A stretch of DNA of 41,960 nt, taken from NCBI GenBank assembly GCA_900540305.1, contig UQFL01000011.1, positions 1 through 41,960 on the forward strand, in the 5' to 3' direction. A program made the translations under genes and the position numbers. This document shows positions 6,899 through 14,871 of the stretch, in pieces. The notes below the pieces were generated by a model. That model saw nothing but the letters and a program-made list of their open reading frames with translations, did no database searches and was not told where the DNA came from. This DNA comes from an uncultured Oscillospiraceae bacterium (lineage in GTDB: Bacteria > Bacillota > Clostridia > Oscillospirales > Acutalibacteraceae). Numbering within the stretch: the stretch's first letter is position 1; each line of letters begins with the position of its first letter.

Positions 6899-7816
6899 AT
6901 GGCGCTTAATACAATAATCTCCTGCTTGTCCGACGGGATAAACAGTGCGCTGTCGCAGCTTAACGCTGAAGAGTTAAGACTTATTACTGAACTTAGAATA
7001 AGAAAAAGACAGCCTCTCATTTTAATGTTGTCAGATAAAGCGTATTTTATAACCCGTCAGGGCAAGCTTACAAATCATCCAACACAGTTTTCATATTATG
7101 TAGACGATGATGAATTTGACCTTGTATTCAGACGGCTTTGCAATTATTCCGTTCACTGCGAGATAGATAATATGAAATGCGGTTTTATCACTGTTTCAGG
7201 CGGAAACAGAGTAGGCGTATGCTCAACGGCGGTAATAAACAATGGTATTATTACAGCCGTAAAAGATATTTCATCTTTGAATATAAGACTTTCTCGTGAA
7301 GTCAGGGACTGCGCAAAGCCGATTCTCAATTTGATATATTCAAGCAATCTTCCGAGCATAATTGTTGCTTCACCGCCCGCTGGCGGAAAAACTACTTTTC
7401 TTCGTGATTATTCAAGACTGCTTTCAAGCGGTATTAATAATCGTTTCAGAAAAGTGGCAATTGTGGATGAAAGAAATGAAATCGCCTGCAAGGATTCGGA
7501 CGGTATTTGCGCCGATGTAGGGTTAAATACGGATGTTATAACTGCTTTTCCCAAGGACAAAGGTATTGAAATTGCCGTAAGAACTTTATCGCCTGATTTA
7601 ATTGTGTGTGATGAAATTTCTTCAACAAGTGAATTGTCGGCAATTAAAGACGGTTTTCTTTCAGGCTGTTCGTTTGCAGTATCGGTTCACGCAGGTAATA
7701 AAGAACAGCTGCTTAACAAGAATATAGTCAAGCGTTTAATTGAAACTAAAGAATTCAAATACATAGTAATGCTTAATGACTATACAAACGATTTTGAAAT
7801 CATTGAAATTAGTTGA
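6899..7816 (+). CDS. spoIIIAA: Stage III sporulation protein AA, secretion-type ATPase
   Basis: SpoIIIAA is the mother-cell cytoplasmic ATPase of the SpoIIIA-SpoIIQ channel that keeps the engulfed forespore active. The 305-residue protein has Walker A SPPAGGKTT (158-166), Walker B DLIVCDEI (233-240) and the conserved GGNRVGVC segment (101-108) of the family, and is near the usual length. The start ATG at 6899 has GAGGTGAG at 6888-6895. It opens the eight-gene operon and its stop overlaps the next start. Confidence 0.96.
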   Translation: MALNTIISCLSDGINSALSQLNAEELRLITELRIRKRQPLILMLSDKAYFITRQGKLTNHPTQFSYYVDDDEFDLVFRRLCNYSVHCEIDNMKCGFITVSGGNRVGVCSTAVINNGIITAVKDISSLNIRLSREVRDCAKPILNLIYSSNLPSIIVASPPAGGKTTFLRDYSRLLSSGINNRFRKVAIVDERNEIACKDSDGICADVGLNTDVITAFPKDKGIEIAVRTLSPDLIVCDEISSTSELSAIKDGFLSGCSFAVSVHAGNKEQLLNKNIVKRLIETKEFKYIVMLNDYTNDFEIIEIS

Positions 7817-8283
7817 TAAAAGTGAAATACATAGGAATTTTATTGCTTAATTTTGCCACCATTGGCGCAGGAATTGCATATCTTTTGAGAATTAAGGAAA
7901 GATGTGTTGTAGCATCAGAGCTAATACAAATGGCTGATTTTATGAATGTTGAGCTGTCTTTCAGCGCAGATAATTCAAAAAAGATAATAAAAAAATTAGC
8001 CGCTGATGAAAATTTGTCTCATCTTTCTTTTCTCAAAAGTATAGACCTTGAAAATATAAATATTACAACCGTTCTTAAAAGTGCGGATAACGAAAGAGTA
8101 AATTCGCTTTTTAAAAATCTCGGGTGTACTGATATATCTTCAATGATAAAAATAATTGATTCGTTTAAAGAAAATATGACTGTAAGCAAAGCACAGTATG
8201 ATGAATATTACAGAACACACAGCCGACTCGGTGTGGCGTTCGGTGTTCTAAGCGGACTTGCAGTCACGGTAGTGTTAATATAG
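7813..8283 (+). CDS. spoIIIAB: Stage III sporulation protein AB
   Basis: The product has 156 residues if the TTG at 7813 is used. That codon overlaps the spoIIIAA stop as TTGA, implying translational coupling. GTG at 7822 is an alternative start (153 residues), and neither has a clear ribosome site. An N-terminal membrane helix (about 5-25, GILLLNFATIGAGIAYLL) precedes a helical domain; a C-terminal hydrophobic stretch (LGVAFGVLSGLAVTVVLI) completes the usual SpoIIIAB layout. It has a fold related to secretion-system GspF proteins. Assignment rests on this layout plus position between AA and AC. Confidence 0.9.
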   Translation: MIKVKYIGILLLNFATIGAGIAYLLRIKERCVVASELIQMADFMNVELSFSADNSKKIIKKLAADENLSHLSFLKSIDLENINITTVLKSADNERVNSLFKNLGCTDISSMIKIIDSFKENMTVSKAQYDEYYRTHSRLGVAFGVLSGLAVTVVLI

Positions 8284-8296
8284 CAGGGGATATTTA

Positions 8297-8491
8297 ATGG
8301 ATGTTAATTTTATTTTTAAAATTGCCGCAATAGGCATTATTATTTCTGTTTTAAACACCGTTCTAATAAGAAGTGGCAGAGAGGATCAGGCAATGCTCAC
8401 AACTCTTGCAGGAATTGTAGTTGTTCTTATGATGATAATTCCGCAGATAAGCGAGTTGTTTTCCACTGTAAAATCTTTATTTGATTTATGA
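8297..8491 (+). CDS. spoIIIAC: Stage III sporulation protein AC
   Basis: A 64-residue, two-helix membrane protein with AGGGGAT before the ATG. The helices are about 6-23 and 33-55. Typical SpoIIIAC features are the N-terminal FKIAAIGI and the GREDQAMLTTLAGIVVVLMM segment. It belongs to the membrane part of the feeding-channel apparatus. Its end overlaps the spoIIIAD start as ATGA. Confidence 0.93.
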   Translation: MDVNFIFKIAAIGIIISVLNTVLIRSGREDQAMLTTLAGIVVVLMMIIPQISELFSTVKSLFDL

Positions 8492-8868
8492 CGGTAATAC
8501 TGGGAATTGCAATAACAACTCTTGTTCTGGGGTTGTTTTTAAAGGAACAAAACAGAACAATATCACTTTTACTCGTGATTTTTTCCTGTATTGCGCTTGC
8601 ATTTCAGTCTGTCGGGGCAATAGCTGAAATAATTAAATCGTTAAATGATATGGCTTCTCAACTGAGTGAAACATCAGCATATATTAAGATTATGTTTAAG
8701 GTGCTCGGAATAGCCCTGATTGCTCAGTTAGTATCCGATTTGTGCAGAGACTGTGGAGAATCGGCACTTGCGGGACAAACAGAAACTGCGGCAAAGATAC
8801 TTATAATTACGATGATAATTCCTCTGCTTGAGGCAGTAATAAGCATAATTTCGGGACTTTTATTATGA
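8488..8868 (+). CDS. spoIIIAD: Stage III sporulation protein AD
   Basis: A 126-residue membrane protein with three or four hydrophobic segments; the last half (IKIMFKVLGIALIAQLVSDLCRDCGESALA) carries the SpoIIIAD signature. It resembles SpoIIIAC in its helix pattern, as expected for the pair, and is coupled on both sides by ATGA overlaps. Confidence 0.93.
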   Translation: MTVILGIAITTLVLGLFLKEQNRTISLLLVIFSCIALAFQSVGAIAEIIKSLNDMASQLSETSAYIKIMFKVLGIALIAQLVSDLCRDCGESALAGQTETAAKILIITMIIPLLEAVISIISGLLL

Positions 8869-10019
8869 AACGATGTTTAATTAAATTCACACTTTTTTTG
8901 ATTATCGTTGTATTGTTTATGTCAACTTCTGTCATTTGCTTTGCTCAGGATGAGATAAACGAAGAGGGATACAACGAGGTTTTGCAGGAATTTGACCTGT
9001 CAGCGTTTGAGGAAGAACTTGACGAAGACAGCTACAATCTGCTTTCAGAACTCGGTCTTGAAGATTTTGATTATAATACGATTATAAATTTTTCAATATC
9101 CGATTTTTTGTCGCAAATCAAAGGAATGATTAACGATTCCGCGAAAACTCCGCTTGAGTCCTGCGCAATAATTCTTGTTGTCATTCTTCTTTCGTCATTA
9201 TTTCAAAGTTTTAAGCAGACTGTTGGCGATACTCAAATGACTTCGGCAGTTTCTACCGTCAGCGCAGTGATTGTAGCTATTATTTTGATTACGAAAATGA
9301 AACTTACTATTTCTTCCGCCTGCACAGCAATTTCAGTATGTTCGGATTTTGTGTTTGCATTTATACCTGCGTTTTGCATTATAGTTGCAACATCGGGCAA
9401 CACGGTAGCTGCATTTTCTACTAATACGCTTCTTTTATCTTTGGCACAGGCGCTTAATTTTATTTCTAACAGCGTGTTTTTACCTCTTTCCAACTGTTTT
9501 CTTGCGATTGGAATTTGTTCAGGAATTAGGGACGAATTGAATTTGCGCTCTTTCATTTCAAATATGAAAAAGTATTTGATAACAGGCATTTCCGTATGCG
9601 CAACGGTATTTGTTTCGGTTCTTTCGATTAAAACGGCTGTTGCGTCAAGTGCGGATGCAATCGGTCTTCGCTCAGTTCGATTTGCAATAAATTCAGTAGT
9701 CCCCGTAATAGGCGGAGCAATCAGCGAGGGACTGTTATCCATACAGGCGTATTCATCTTTAATAAAAAGCAGTGTCGGCATCGTTGGTATAATAGCAGTT
9801 GCGCTTGTATTTTTGCCGTCAATATTAAATGTCTCATTTTGGCGATTGTTTCTTTCCTTGTGCGGTGTTATATCCGATATCTTCAGCGACAGGTCTGTTT
9901 CAAGTGTTCTAAAAGCATTTACAGACGCTTTGATGATTATGAATGTCATTCTGATTTTATCTATGGTAACTACAATTATTTCAATCGGTATTTTGATAGC
10001 GGCAAAAGGAAGTGCATAA
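8865..10019 (+). CDS. spoIIIAE: Stage III sporulation protein AE
   Basis: A 384-residue polytopic membrane protein. A signal-peptide-like N-terminus (about 1-28, ending at FAQ) leads to an acidic soluble stretch (29-85) and then about seven hydrophobic helices. It is the largest membrane component of the channel. Typical sequences are GAISEGLLSIQAYSSLIKSS and SSADAIGLRSVRFAINSVVPVIGG. The ATG at 8865 overlaps the spoIIIAD stop and its own stop overlaps the spoIIIAF ATG by one base. Confidence 0.95.
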   Translation: MKRCLIKFTLFLIIVVLFMSTSVICFAQDEINEEGYNEVLQEFDLSAFEEELDEDSYNLLSELGLEDFDYNTIINFSISDFLSQIKGMINDSAKTPLESCAIILVVILLSSLFQSFKQTVGDTQMTSAVSTVSAVIVAIILITKMKLTISSACTAISVCSDFVFAFIPAFCIIVATSGNTVAAFSTNTLLLSLAQALNFISNSVFLPLSNCFLAIGICSGIRDELNLRSFISNMKKYLITGISVCATVFVSVLSIKTAVASSADAIGLRSVRFAINSVVPVIGGAISEGLLSIQAYSSLIKSSVGIVGIIAVALVFLPSILNVSFWRLFLSLCGVISDIFSDRSVSSVLKAFTDALMIMNVILILSMVTTIISIGILIAAKGSA

Positions 10020-10459
10020 TGGATTTTATAAAAAACTGGGCGTTCAGTATATGTCTGACGCTCATAATATCTCTTATATTTTCTCTCATATCTCCAAAGG
10101 GTAATATGGGCAGGTTTTATAAAGTTATAATTGCCGTGTTTATTTTTGCTTCGTTCATTTTCCCGATAGCGGAATTTAACGCTTCCGAATTTAAGGCTGA
10201 TTTTGACATAGAAAGTGAATTTTACGATGTGTCAGCAGAAGCGGCTAAAAATCAAGTTAAATTAATAATTGAAAATGAGCTTAAAAATAACGGAATAGAA
10301 CCGCTCTCTATTGAGTGTGATGTAAGTTCGTTGGGAAATGAAATAAGTATAGACAGGATAGTTATAACAATTTCGCATACTTATGATTCCGATAATGTTA
10401 AAAACATTGTTTTTGATAATCTTGGAATTGCGGCGGAGGTTCAATATGCAGATGAGTAA
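10019..10459 (+). CDS. spoIIIAF: Stage III sporulation protein AF
   Basis: The start is set at ATG 10019, one base into the spoIIIAE stop; the open frame extends 60 codons upstream inside spoIIIAE but that part reads as non-protein. The product has 146 residues: two N-terminal membrane helices (about 7-24 and 33-52, SICLTLIISLIFSLI and YKVIIAVFIFASFIFPI) and a small extracytoplasmic domain, the layout of SpoIIIAF. It is the least conserved member of the operon; context carries much of the assignment. Confidence 0.92.
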   Translation: MDFIKNWAFSICLTLIISLIFSLISPKGNMGRFYKVIIAVFIFASFIFPIAEFNASEFKADFDIESEFYDVSAEAAKNQVKLIIENELKNNGIEPLSIECDVSSLGNEISIDRIVITISHTYDSDNVKNIVFDNLGIAAEVQYADE

Positions 10460-10985
10460 AATTAAAGATAAGCTGAGTAACTTAGCAGGCAAATCTGACA
10501 CAAGAAAGAAAATAATTATAGTATCCGCTGTAATCGGAATACTTCTTATTATGCTGTCTGAGTTGAATTTCGGCACTTCCGACACAAAAGTAAATGTTGA
10601 TACGGAAGACTATAACGAATACATAACTCAGCTGAGCAGTCAGCTTGAAACGGTAATATCAAGTATTGACGGTGTTGGCGAGTGTAATGTTATGCTTACT
10701 TTGCAGAATACTAAGGAAAGCGTTTATGCAGAAAATTCAGAAAAATCGGAAAATGACAGTTCTACTTCAGATAATAATGAATATGTTATTTATGACAGCG
10801 AAAACGGCGATTCACCGCTTTTGATAAAGGAAAACTTCCCTAAAGTTGCCGGCGTAGCCGTTGTTTGCGAGGGGGGCAACAATGTTCTTGTTAAAGAAAA
10901 GGTTATAGAATGTGTGTGCGCTCTCTTCAATATTTCAGCAAACAGAGTATCTGTTGCAAAATTAAATACAAAGGGTGATAATTAA
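10446..10985 (+). CDS. spoIIIAG: Stage III sporulation protein AG
   Basis: The start ATG at 10446 has GGAGG 7 bases upstream and lies inside the end of spoIIIAF (overlap 14 bases), so the upstream in-frame codons are rejected. The 179-residue product has one membrane helix (about 22-40, IIIVSAVIGILLIMLSEL) and a ring-building-motif type extracytoplasmic domain with SSIDGVGECNVMLTL and VAGVAVVCEGG. SpoIIIAG forms a large ring in the intermembrane space. A low-complexity Ser/Glu/Asn insertion (about 94-115) interrupts the domain, as in other members. Confidence 0.95.
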   Translation: MQMSKIKDKLSNLAGKSDTRKKIIIVSAVIGILLIMLSELNFGTSDTKVNVDTEDYNEYITQLSSQLETVISSIDGVGECNVMLTLQNTKESVYAENSEKSENDSSTSDNNEYVIYDSENGDSPLLIKENFPKVAGVAVVCEGGNNVLVKEKVIECVCALFNISANRVSVAKLNTKGDN

Positions 10986-11614
10986 TGGATGAAATGAACG
11001 AAAAAAACAAACTTACAGAGCTTGAAGATATACAGGGTATAATGCCGGAGGATAAAATCAGAAAAAAGAAAAAAGGCTCAAAAACTAAGGTTGTAGCCTC
11101 TGTTCTCGTGCTCCTTCTCGCTGTGGGCATCGGCGGTAATTGGTATTGGGAAAACAGCGATATTTCAAGCAAAATCAGCTCAATAACCTCATCAGGAAAA
11201 ACTCTCGGCGAAGCAACCTTTGTTGACGCTACAACAGAAGTTTCTCAAACAACTGAAAGCGAATATTTTTCAACAGCACGAGTAGAAAGACAGAGTGCAA
11301 GAGATGAAACGCTTGAAACTTTGCAGGCAGTAATTGATTCTGAATCAGAGGACTCAGAGGCACATAAAGTTGCCGCAGAAAAAATTGCCGCCGTTTCGTC
11401 ATACATTGAAATTGAAAACAAAATAGAAACGCTTGTACAGGCAAAAGGCGTTCAAAACTGCCTTGCAGTTGTCAGTGAAGACGGAACAAGAGTTGATGTT
11501 ATTATTGATTCTGAGGAACTTACAGACGCATTGATACTTCAGATCAAAGAAATCGCTACCTCTCAGCTTGACTGCGGTTTCGAAAATGTTACAATTATTC
11601 AGTCAAATAATTAA
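10985..11614 (+). CDS. spoIIIAH: Stage III sporulation protein AH
   Basis: SpoIIIAH binds the forespore protein SpoIIQ across the two membranes. The 209-residue protein has a cytoplasmic Lys-rich start, one helix (about 34-53), a linker, and a domain starting with YFSTARVERQSARDETLETL that is typical of the family. It ends in a YscJ/FliF-like ring motif (GVQNCLAVVSEDGTRVDVII). The start ATG at 10985 overlaps the last base of spoIIIAG. It is the last gene of the operon and no clear terminator follows. Confidence 0.95.
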   Translation: MDEMNEKNKLTELEDIQGIMPEDKIRKKKKGSKTKVVASVLVLLLAVGIGGNWYWENSDISSKISSITSSGKTLGEATFVDATTEVSQTTESEYFSTARVERQSARDETLETLQAVIDSESEDSEAHKVAAEKIAAVSSYIEIENKIETLVQAKGVQNCLAVVSEDGTRVDVIIDSEELTDALILQIKEIATSQLDCGFENVTIIQSNN

Positions 11615-11630
11615 TAAATGCAAATAATGC

Positions 11631-11659
11631 TTGTATAAATCTTTCTCTTATGATAAAAT
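11631..11659 (+). promoter_or_regulatory. Vegetative promoter before the Asp23 gene
   Basis: TTGTAT (11631-11636), 17 bases, TAAAAT (11654-11659), with TGA directly before the -10 forming an extended -10 element. This would uncouple the housekeeping genes from the sporulation operon upstream. Confidence 0.65.
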
Positions 11660-11684
11660 ACTAAAAGCAAGGAGGCGTCAAATT

Positions 11685-12077
11685 ATGGAAATCTCAAAAT
11701 ACGACTCCCAGGGTGGGGTAATTATATCAGAAGAAGCAATTTCTTCAATAGCAACAAACGCGGCAAAAGATGTTAGCGGTGTTATGGGCTTTTCTAATAA
11801 GCCTGATGATGTCGTTTCTACCATAAAAAAAGGCAGTTTGAAGGTTATGAGTCCCGTAAGAATTTTCCAGGACGGCGACGATCTTGATTTAAGTATTTAT
11901 ATCAATATAGCAAGCGGAAAGAAAATTCAGCCGATTGCCGAGGAAGTACAGAAAGTTGTTAAAGAGGCTATACAGAATATGACGGGAAAGCTTGTTTCAA
12001 AAGTAAATGTCATTATCGCCTCTGTTGAAAATGCTGAGCCTGCAGGCTCAAAAGAACCTTGTGAAACTGAAGAGTGA
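11685..12077 (+). CDS. Asp23/Gls24 family protein, YqhY-like
   Basis: A 130-residue protein starting at ATG 11685 with AAGGAGG at 11669-11675; an 18-codon upstream extension is rejected because it covers the promoter and ribosome site. The Asp23 domain fills the protein: GGVIISEEAISSIATNAAKDVSGVMG at the start, then LDLSIYINIASGKKIQPIAEEVQKVVKEAIQNMTG. Position before nusB matches Bacillus yqhY, whose loss is linked to fatty-acid/acetyl-CoA carboxylase disturbance; the accB-accC genes that sit beside yqhY in Bacillus are absent here. Exact role unknown. Confidence 0.9.
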   Translation: MEISKYDSQGGVIISEEAISSIATNAAKDVSGVMGFSNKPDDVVSTIKKGSLKVMSPVRIFQDGDDLDLSIYINIASGKKIQPIAEEVQKVVKEAIQNMTGKLVSKVNVIIASVENAEPAGSKEPCETEE

Positions 12078-12086
12078 TTTAAAATT

Positions 12087-12119
12087 CGGCTGAAAGTATT
12101 ATATTTTCAGCCGTTTTTT
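12087..12119 (+). terminator. Terminator after the Asp23 gene
   Basis: A 9-bp perfect stem (12087-12095 with 12105-12113) with a 9-base loop and six T residues (12114-12119). It partly separates the Asp23 gene from nusB; no convincing new promoter is seen between 12120 and 12161, so nusB may depend on read-through. Confidence 0.85.
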
Positions 12120-12161
12120 CTTATATCTACCATTAAACCTAAATATTGAGGAGATTAATAT

Positions 12162-12560
12162 ATGAACAGATCTGAAATGAGAGAACAGGCGTTTGTTTTG
12201 CTTTTTGAAAAGGAATTTTTCAGCGAACTCACCTGCAATGACATTGAAGAAATATATTCAGAAAACTTTTCAGAGCTTTCTGATTATGCAAAAAAAGCCT
12301 TTGAAGAAACATCGGCTCGTATTGATGAGTTGGACGAGCTTATTAAGAAGTACCTTAAAGGCTGGAAACTTGAAAGAATACCGAAAGTGAATATTTCTAT
12401 TTTAAGACTTGCGCTTTATGAGATTATCTACGAGGATGGCGTGCCTGGCAAAGTTGCTGTAAACGAAGCAGTTGAACTTGCAAAGAAATATTCGGGTGAA
12501 GATGATTATATGTTCATAAACGGTGTACTCGGTAGCTACCTCAGAGAAGAGGCGAAATAA
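12162..12560 (+). CDS. nusB: Transcription antitermination factor NusB
   Basis: NusB binds boxA RNA with ribosomal protein S10 and supports rRNA antitermination. The 132-residue product begins MNRSEMREQAFVLLFEKEF, a typical NusB start, and ends in the family segment GVPGKVAVNEAVELAKKYSGEDDYMFINGVLGSYLRE. Length is normal. GAGGAG precedes the ATG at 12162. Its stop overlaps the next start by one base. Confidence 0.95.
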   Translation: MNRSEMREQAFVLLFEKEFFSELTCNDIEEIYSENFSELSDYAKKAFEETSARIDELDELIKKYLKGWKLERIPKVNISILRLALYEIIYEDGVPGKVAVNEAVELAKKYSGEDDYMFINGVLGSYLREEAK

Positions 12561-13483
12561 TGTTTTTAGGATTTGACACAAGCAATTACACCACTTCGGC
12601 CGCTGCTTTTGACGGCAAAGAGATAATTCAGTTTAAAAAATTGCTTGAGGTTAAGAAAAATGAACGAGGGCTCAGACAGAGCGATGCTGTTTTTCAGCAC
12701 ACCGTAAATATGCCTAAAATTCTTGATACGCTTTCTTCTGCTGTCAGCGAAAAAAATATTGATGCTGTCGGCGTCAGCGTTAAGCCCAGAGGGATTGAAG
12801 GCAGTTATATGCCTTGCTTTCTTGTAGGTGAGAATACAGCTACCGCCGTTTCTTCGTTTTCCCATGCGCCGCTTTTTAAAACTTCTCATCAGACGGGTCA
12901 TGTACTTGCGGCCTTGTATTCCGCAGATCGCCTTGAATACATCGAGAAGCCTTTTATTGCATTTCATGTTTCGGGCGGCACAACTGAGGCTTTGCTTGTT
13001 GAGCCTGATAAAGAAGATATAATCAAGTGTAAAATTATCGCTCAAAGCACAGATTTAAAGGCAGGTCAGGTTATTGACAGAACAGGAGTTTTACTCGGTC
13101 TAAAATTTCCGTGCGGCGTTGAACTCGAAAAGCTTTCAGAGAAAAGCGTAAATGAGTTTAAAATCAAACCCTCAATGAAAGGCGCTGATTGCTCGCTTTC
13201 GGGAATAGAAAATAAAGTCAAAAAAATGGTTGAAGAAAACAAAGCGGCTGAGGATATAGCAAAGTTTGCAATTATGTCGGTAAACGGCGCCTTGGAAGCA
13301 ATGGCTAAACAGCTAAAATCAGATTATCCTAAATTACCGATAATATTTTCGGGCGGTGTTTGCTCTAACAAATATATCAACAGAAATTTATCTGAAAAAT
13401 TTTCTGCAGTTTTCGCCGAACCGCAGTTTAGCAGTGACAATGCGGCGGGGATTGCAGTTTACGCATATTTGAAATCATTATGA
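12560..13483 (+). CDS. TsaD/Kae1-like (peptidase M22 family) paralogue of unknown role
   Basis: The 307-residue protein has the ASKHA fold pattern of TsaD. The His pair that binds metal is present (SHQTGH, H110 and H114), as are FHVSGGTTEALL (135-146), FSGGVCSNKYI (263-273) and SSDNAAG (291-297) with the metal Asp at 293. It is shorter than TsaD (about 340), and the N-terminal phosphate loop reads DTSNYTTSA where TsaD has ETSCDETA. True TsaD makes t6A in tRNA; this gene, set between nusB and xseA, is more likely a Clostridia-type paralogue. No peptidase activity should be assumed from the old family name. Confidence 0.85.
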   Translation: MFLGFDTSNYTTSAAAFDGKEIIQFKKLLEVKKNERGLRQSDAVFQHTVNMPKILDTLSSAVSEKNIDAVGVSVKPRGIEGSYMPCFLVGENTATAVSSFSHAPLFKTSHQTGHVLAALYSADRLEYIEKPFIAFHVSGGTTEALLVEPDKEDIIKCKIIAQSTDLKAGQVIDRTGVLLGLKFPCGVELEKLSEKSVNEFKIKPSMKGADCSLSGIENKVKKMVEENKAAEDIAKFAIMSVNGALEAMAKQLKSDYPKLPIIFSGGVCSNKYINRNLSEKFSAVFAEPQFSSDNAAGIAVYAYLKSL

Positions 13484-14682
13484 ATGTTTTAACCGTATCA
13501 CAAATTACTACTTATATAAAAGCGATTTTCGATGAAAATCCTGCTTTCAGAAATATATATATCAGCGGAGAAATTTCAAACTACACTCATTATTACCGTT
13601 CGGGTCATCTTTATATGACCCTCAAGGACGATAAAAGCCAGATAAAGGCAGTTATGTTTGCAAGTTCGGCTTCAAGGCTTAAATTTGAGCCTGAGAACGG
13701 TATGAGCGTAATTTGCAGAGGAAGAATATCCGTTTATGATAAAAACGGCGAGTATCAGCTTTATATTGACGATATGCAGCCTGACGGGCTTGGCGCTCTT
13801 AACTTAGCGTTTGAAAAATTAAAAGAAAAGCTTGAAAAAGAGGGCGCTTTTTCTCAAGAGTTAAAGAAAGAACTTCCGAAGTTTCCAAAGAAGATAGGCG
13901 TTGTAACCTCAAATATCGGAGCGGCTGTTGAGGATATAAAGAATATTACTGCAAGGCGATGGCCTGCCGCTGAGCTGTTTATTGTTCCTACAATTGTTCA
14001 GGGTGACTATGCGCCTGCTGATATTGTAAATTCAATAAAAATGCTTGATGAGCGTGGAGACATTGATGTTATGATAGTCGGCAGGGGAGGCGGTTCCCTT
14101 GAAGAACTGTGGGCGTTTAACACGGAAGAGGTTGCCCGAGCGGTTATTAACTGTAAAACCCCAGTTGTTTCTGCTGTTGGCCATGAGACAGATTTCACAA
14201 TCTGTGATTTTGTATCTGATTTAAGAGCGCCCACACCAAGCGCGGCAGCAGAACTTGTATGCCCCGATTCGCAGGCGCTTATGGATTATTTTTCAAATAT
14301 GAAAAAGTCTATAATTATGAGAGCAGAAGCAAAAGTTAACGACAATATGCAGTATGTTTCTTACCTTACTGACAGGGGGGCGCTGTCTAAGGTAGAGGAA
14401 TTTTTTAATTCATATACTGACGAGATAAGTAGATTTAAAAAGCTTTTAAAAACAGCTTATATTCATAAAACTGAAATTGAAACGCAGAGGTTTTCGGCAT
14501 ATGTCGGCAAGCTTCATGCACTCAGTCCGCTTGCGGTAATGGCAAGAGGTTTTTGCTCGGCAAGCATGGACGGCACTTCAATTTCAAGCGCAAAACAGAT
14601 TAAGAAAGATGAGACGATAAAGGTTAAATTTTCAGACGGTTCAGCAGACTGTAAAGTATTAGAGGTAAATATTAATGAGTAA
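13480..14682 (+). CDS. xseA: Exodeoxyribonuclease VII large subunit
   Basis: XseA with XseB degrades single-stranded DNA. The 400-residue protein has the N-terminal OB fold (SGEISNYTHYYRSGHLYMTL), then the nuclease domain with KIGVVTSNIGAAVEDI, GRGGGSLEELWAFN and SAVGHETDFTICDFVSDLRAPTPSAAAE, and a helical C-terminal region. It starts by ATGA overlap with the upstream gene and overlaps xseB by 8 bases. Confidence 0.97.
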   Translation: MNVLTVSQITTYIKAIFDENPAFRNIYISGEISNYTHYYRSGHLYMTLKDDKSQIKAVMFASSASRLKFEPENGMSVICRGRISVYDKNGEYQLYIDDMQPDGLGALNLAFEKLKEKLEKEGAFSQELKKELPKFPKKIGVVTSNIGAAVEDIKNITARRWPAAELFIVPTIVQGDYAPADIVNSIKMLDERGDIDVMIVGRGGGSLEELWAFNTEEVARAVINCKTPVVSAVGHETDFTICDFVSDLRAPTPSAAAELVCPDSQALMDYFSNMKKSIIMRAEAKVNDNMQYVSYLTDRGALSKVEEFFNSYTDEISRFKKLLKTAYIHKTEIETQRFSAYVGKLHALSPLAVMARGFCSASMDGTSISSAKQIKKDETIKVKFSDGSADCKVLEVNINE

Positions 14683-14866
14683 AGAAAATATGACATATGA
14701 GGAAGCTGTAAAGAGACTTGAAGAAATTGTTGCGGCTCTTGAAAATAAAGAAACATCCCTTGATGACAGTATGAAGCTTTTTGAAGAGGGCACAAAGCTT
14801 GCCGATTTCTGCAATAAAAAGCTTTCAGAGGCTAAACAGAAAATCACAGAGCTTGAAAAGGAGTGA
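14675..14866 (+). CDS. xseB: Exodeoxyribonuclease VII small subunit
   Basis: A 63-residue helical protein of the usual length. The segment TYEEAVKRLEEIVAALENKETSLDDSMKLFEEG is the XseB hallmark. It starts 8 bases before the xseA stop, so the two subunits are translationally coupled. Confidence 0.96.
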   Translation: MSKENMTYEEAVKRLEEIVAALENKETSLDDSMKLFEEGTKLADFCNKKLSEAKQKITELEKE

Positions 14867-14871
14867 GTTAA

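Noticed and set aside
9233..9949. Long open frame of about 238 codons on the minus strand opposite spoIIIAE
   Set aside because: It lies wholly inside a convincing spoIIIAE, has no ribosome site, and its composition is what the complement of a hydrophobic gene gives.
12566..13045. Reverse-strand open frame of about 159 codons opposite the TsaD-like gene
   Set aside because: No start signal, low plausibility of the protein, and the forward gene has clear family motifs.
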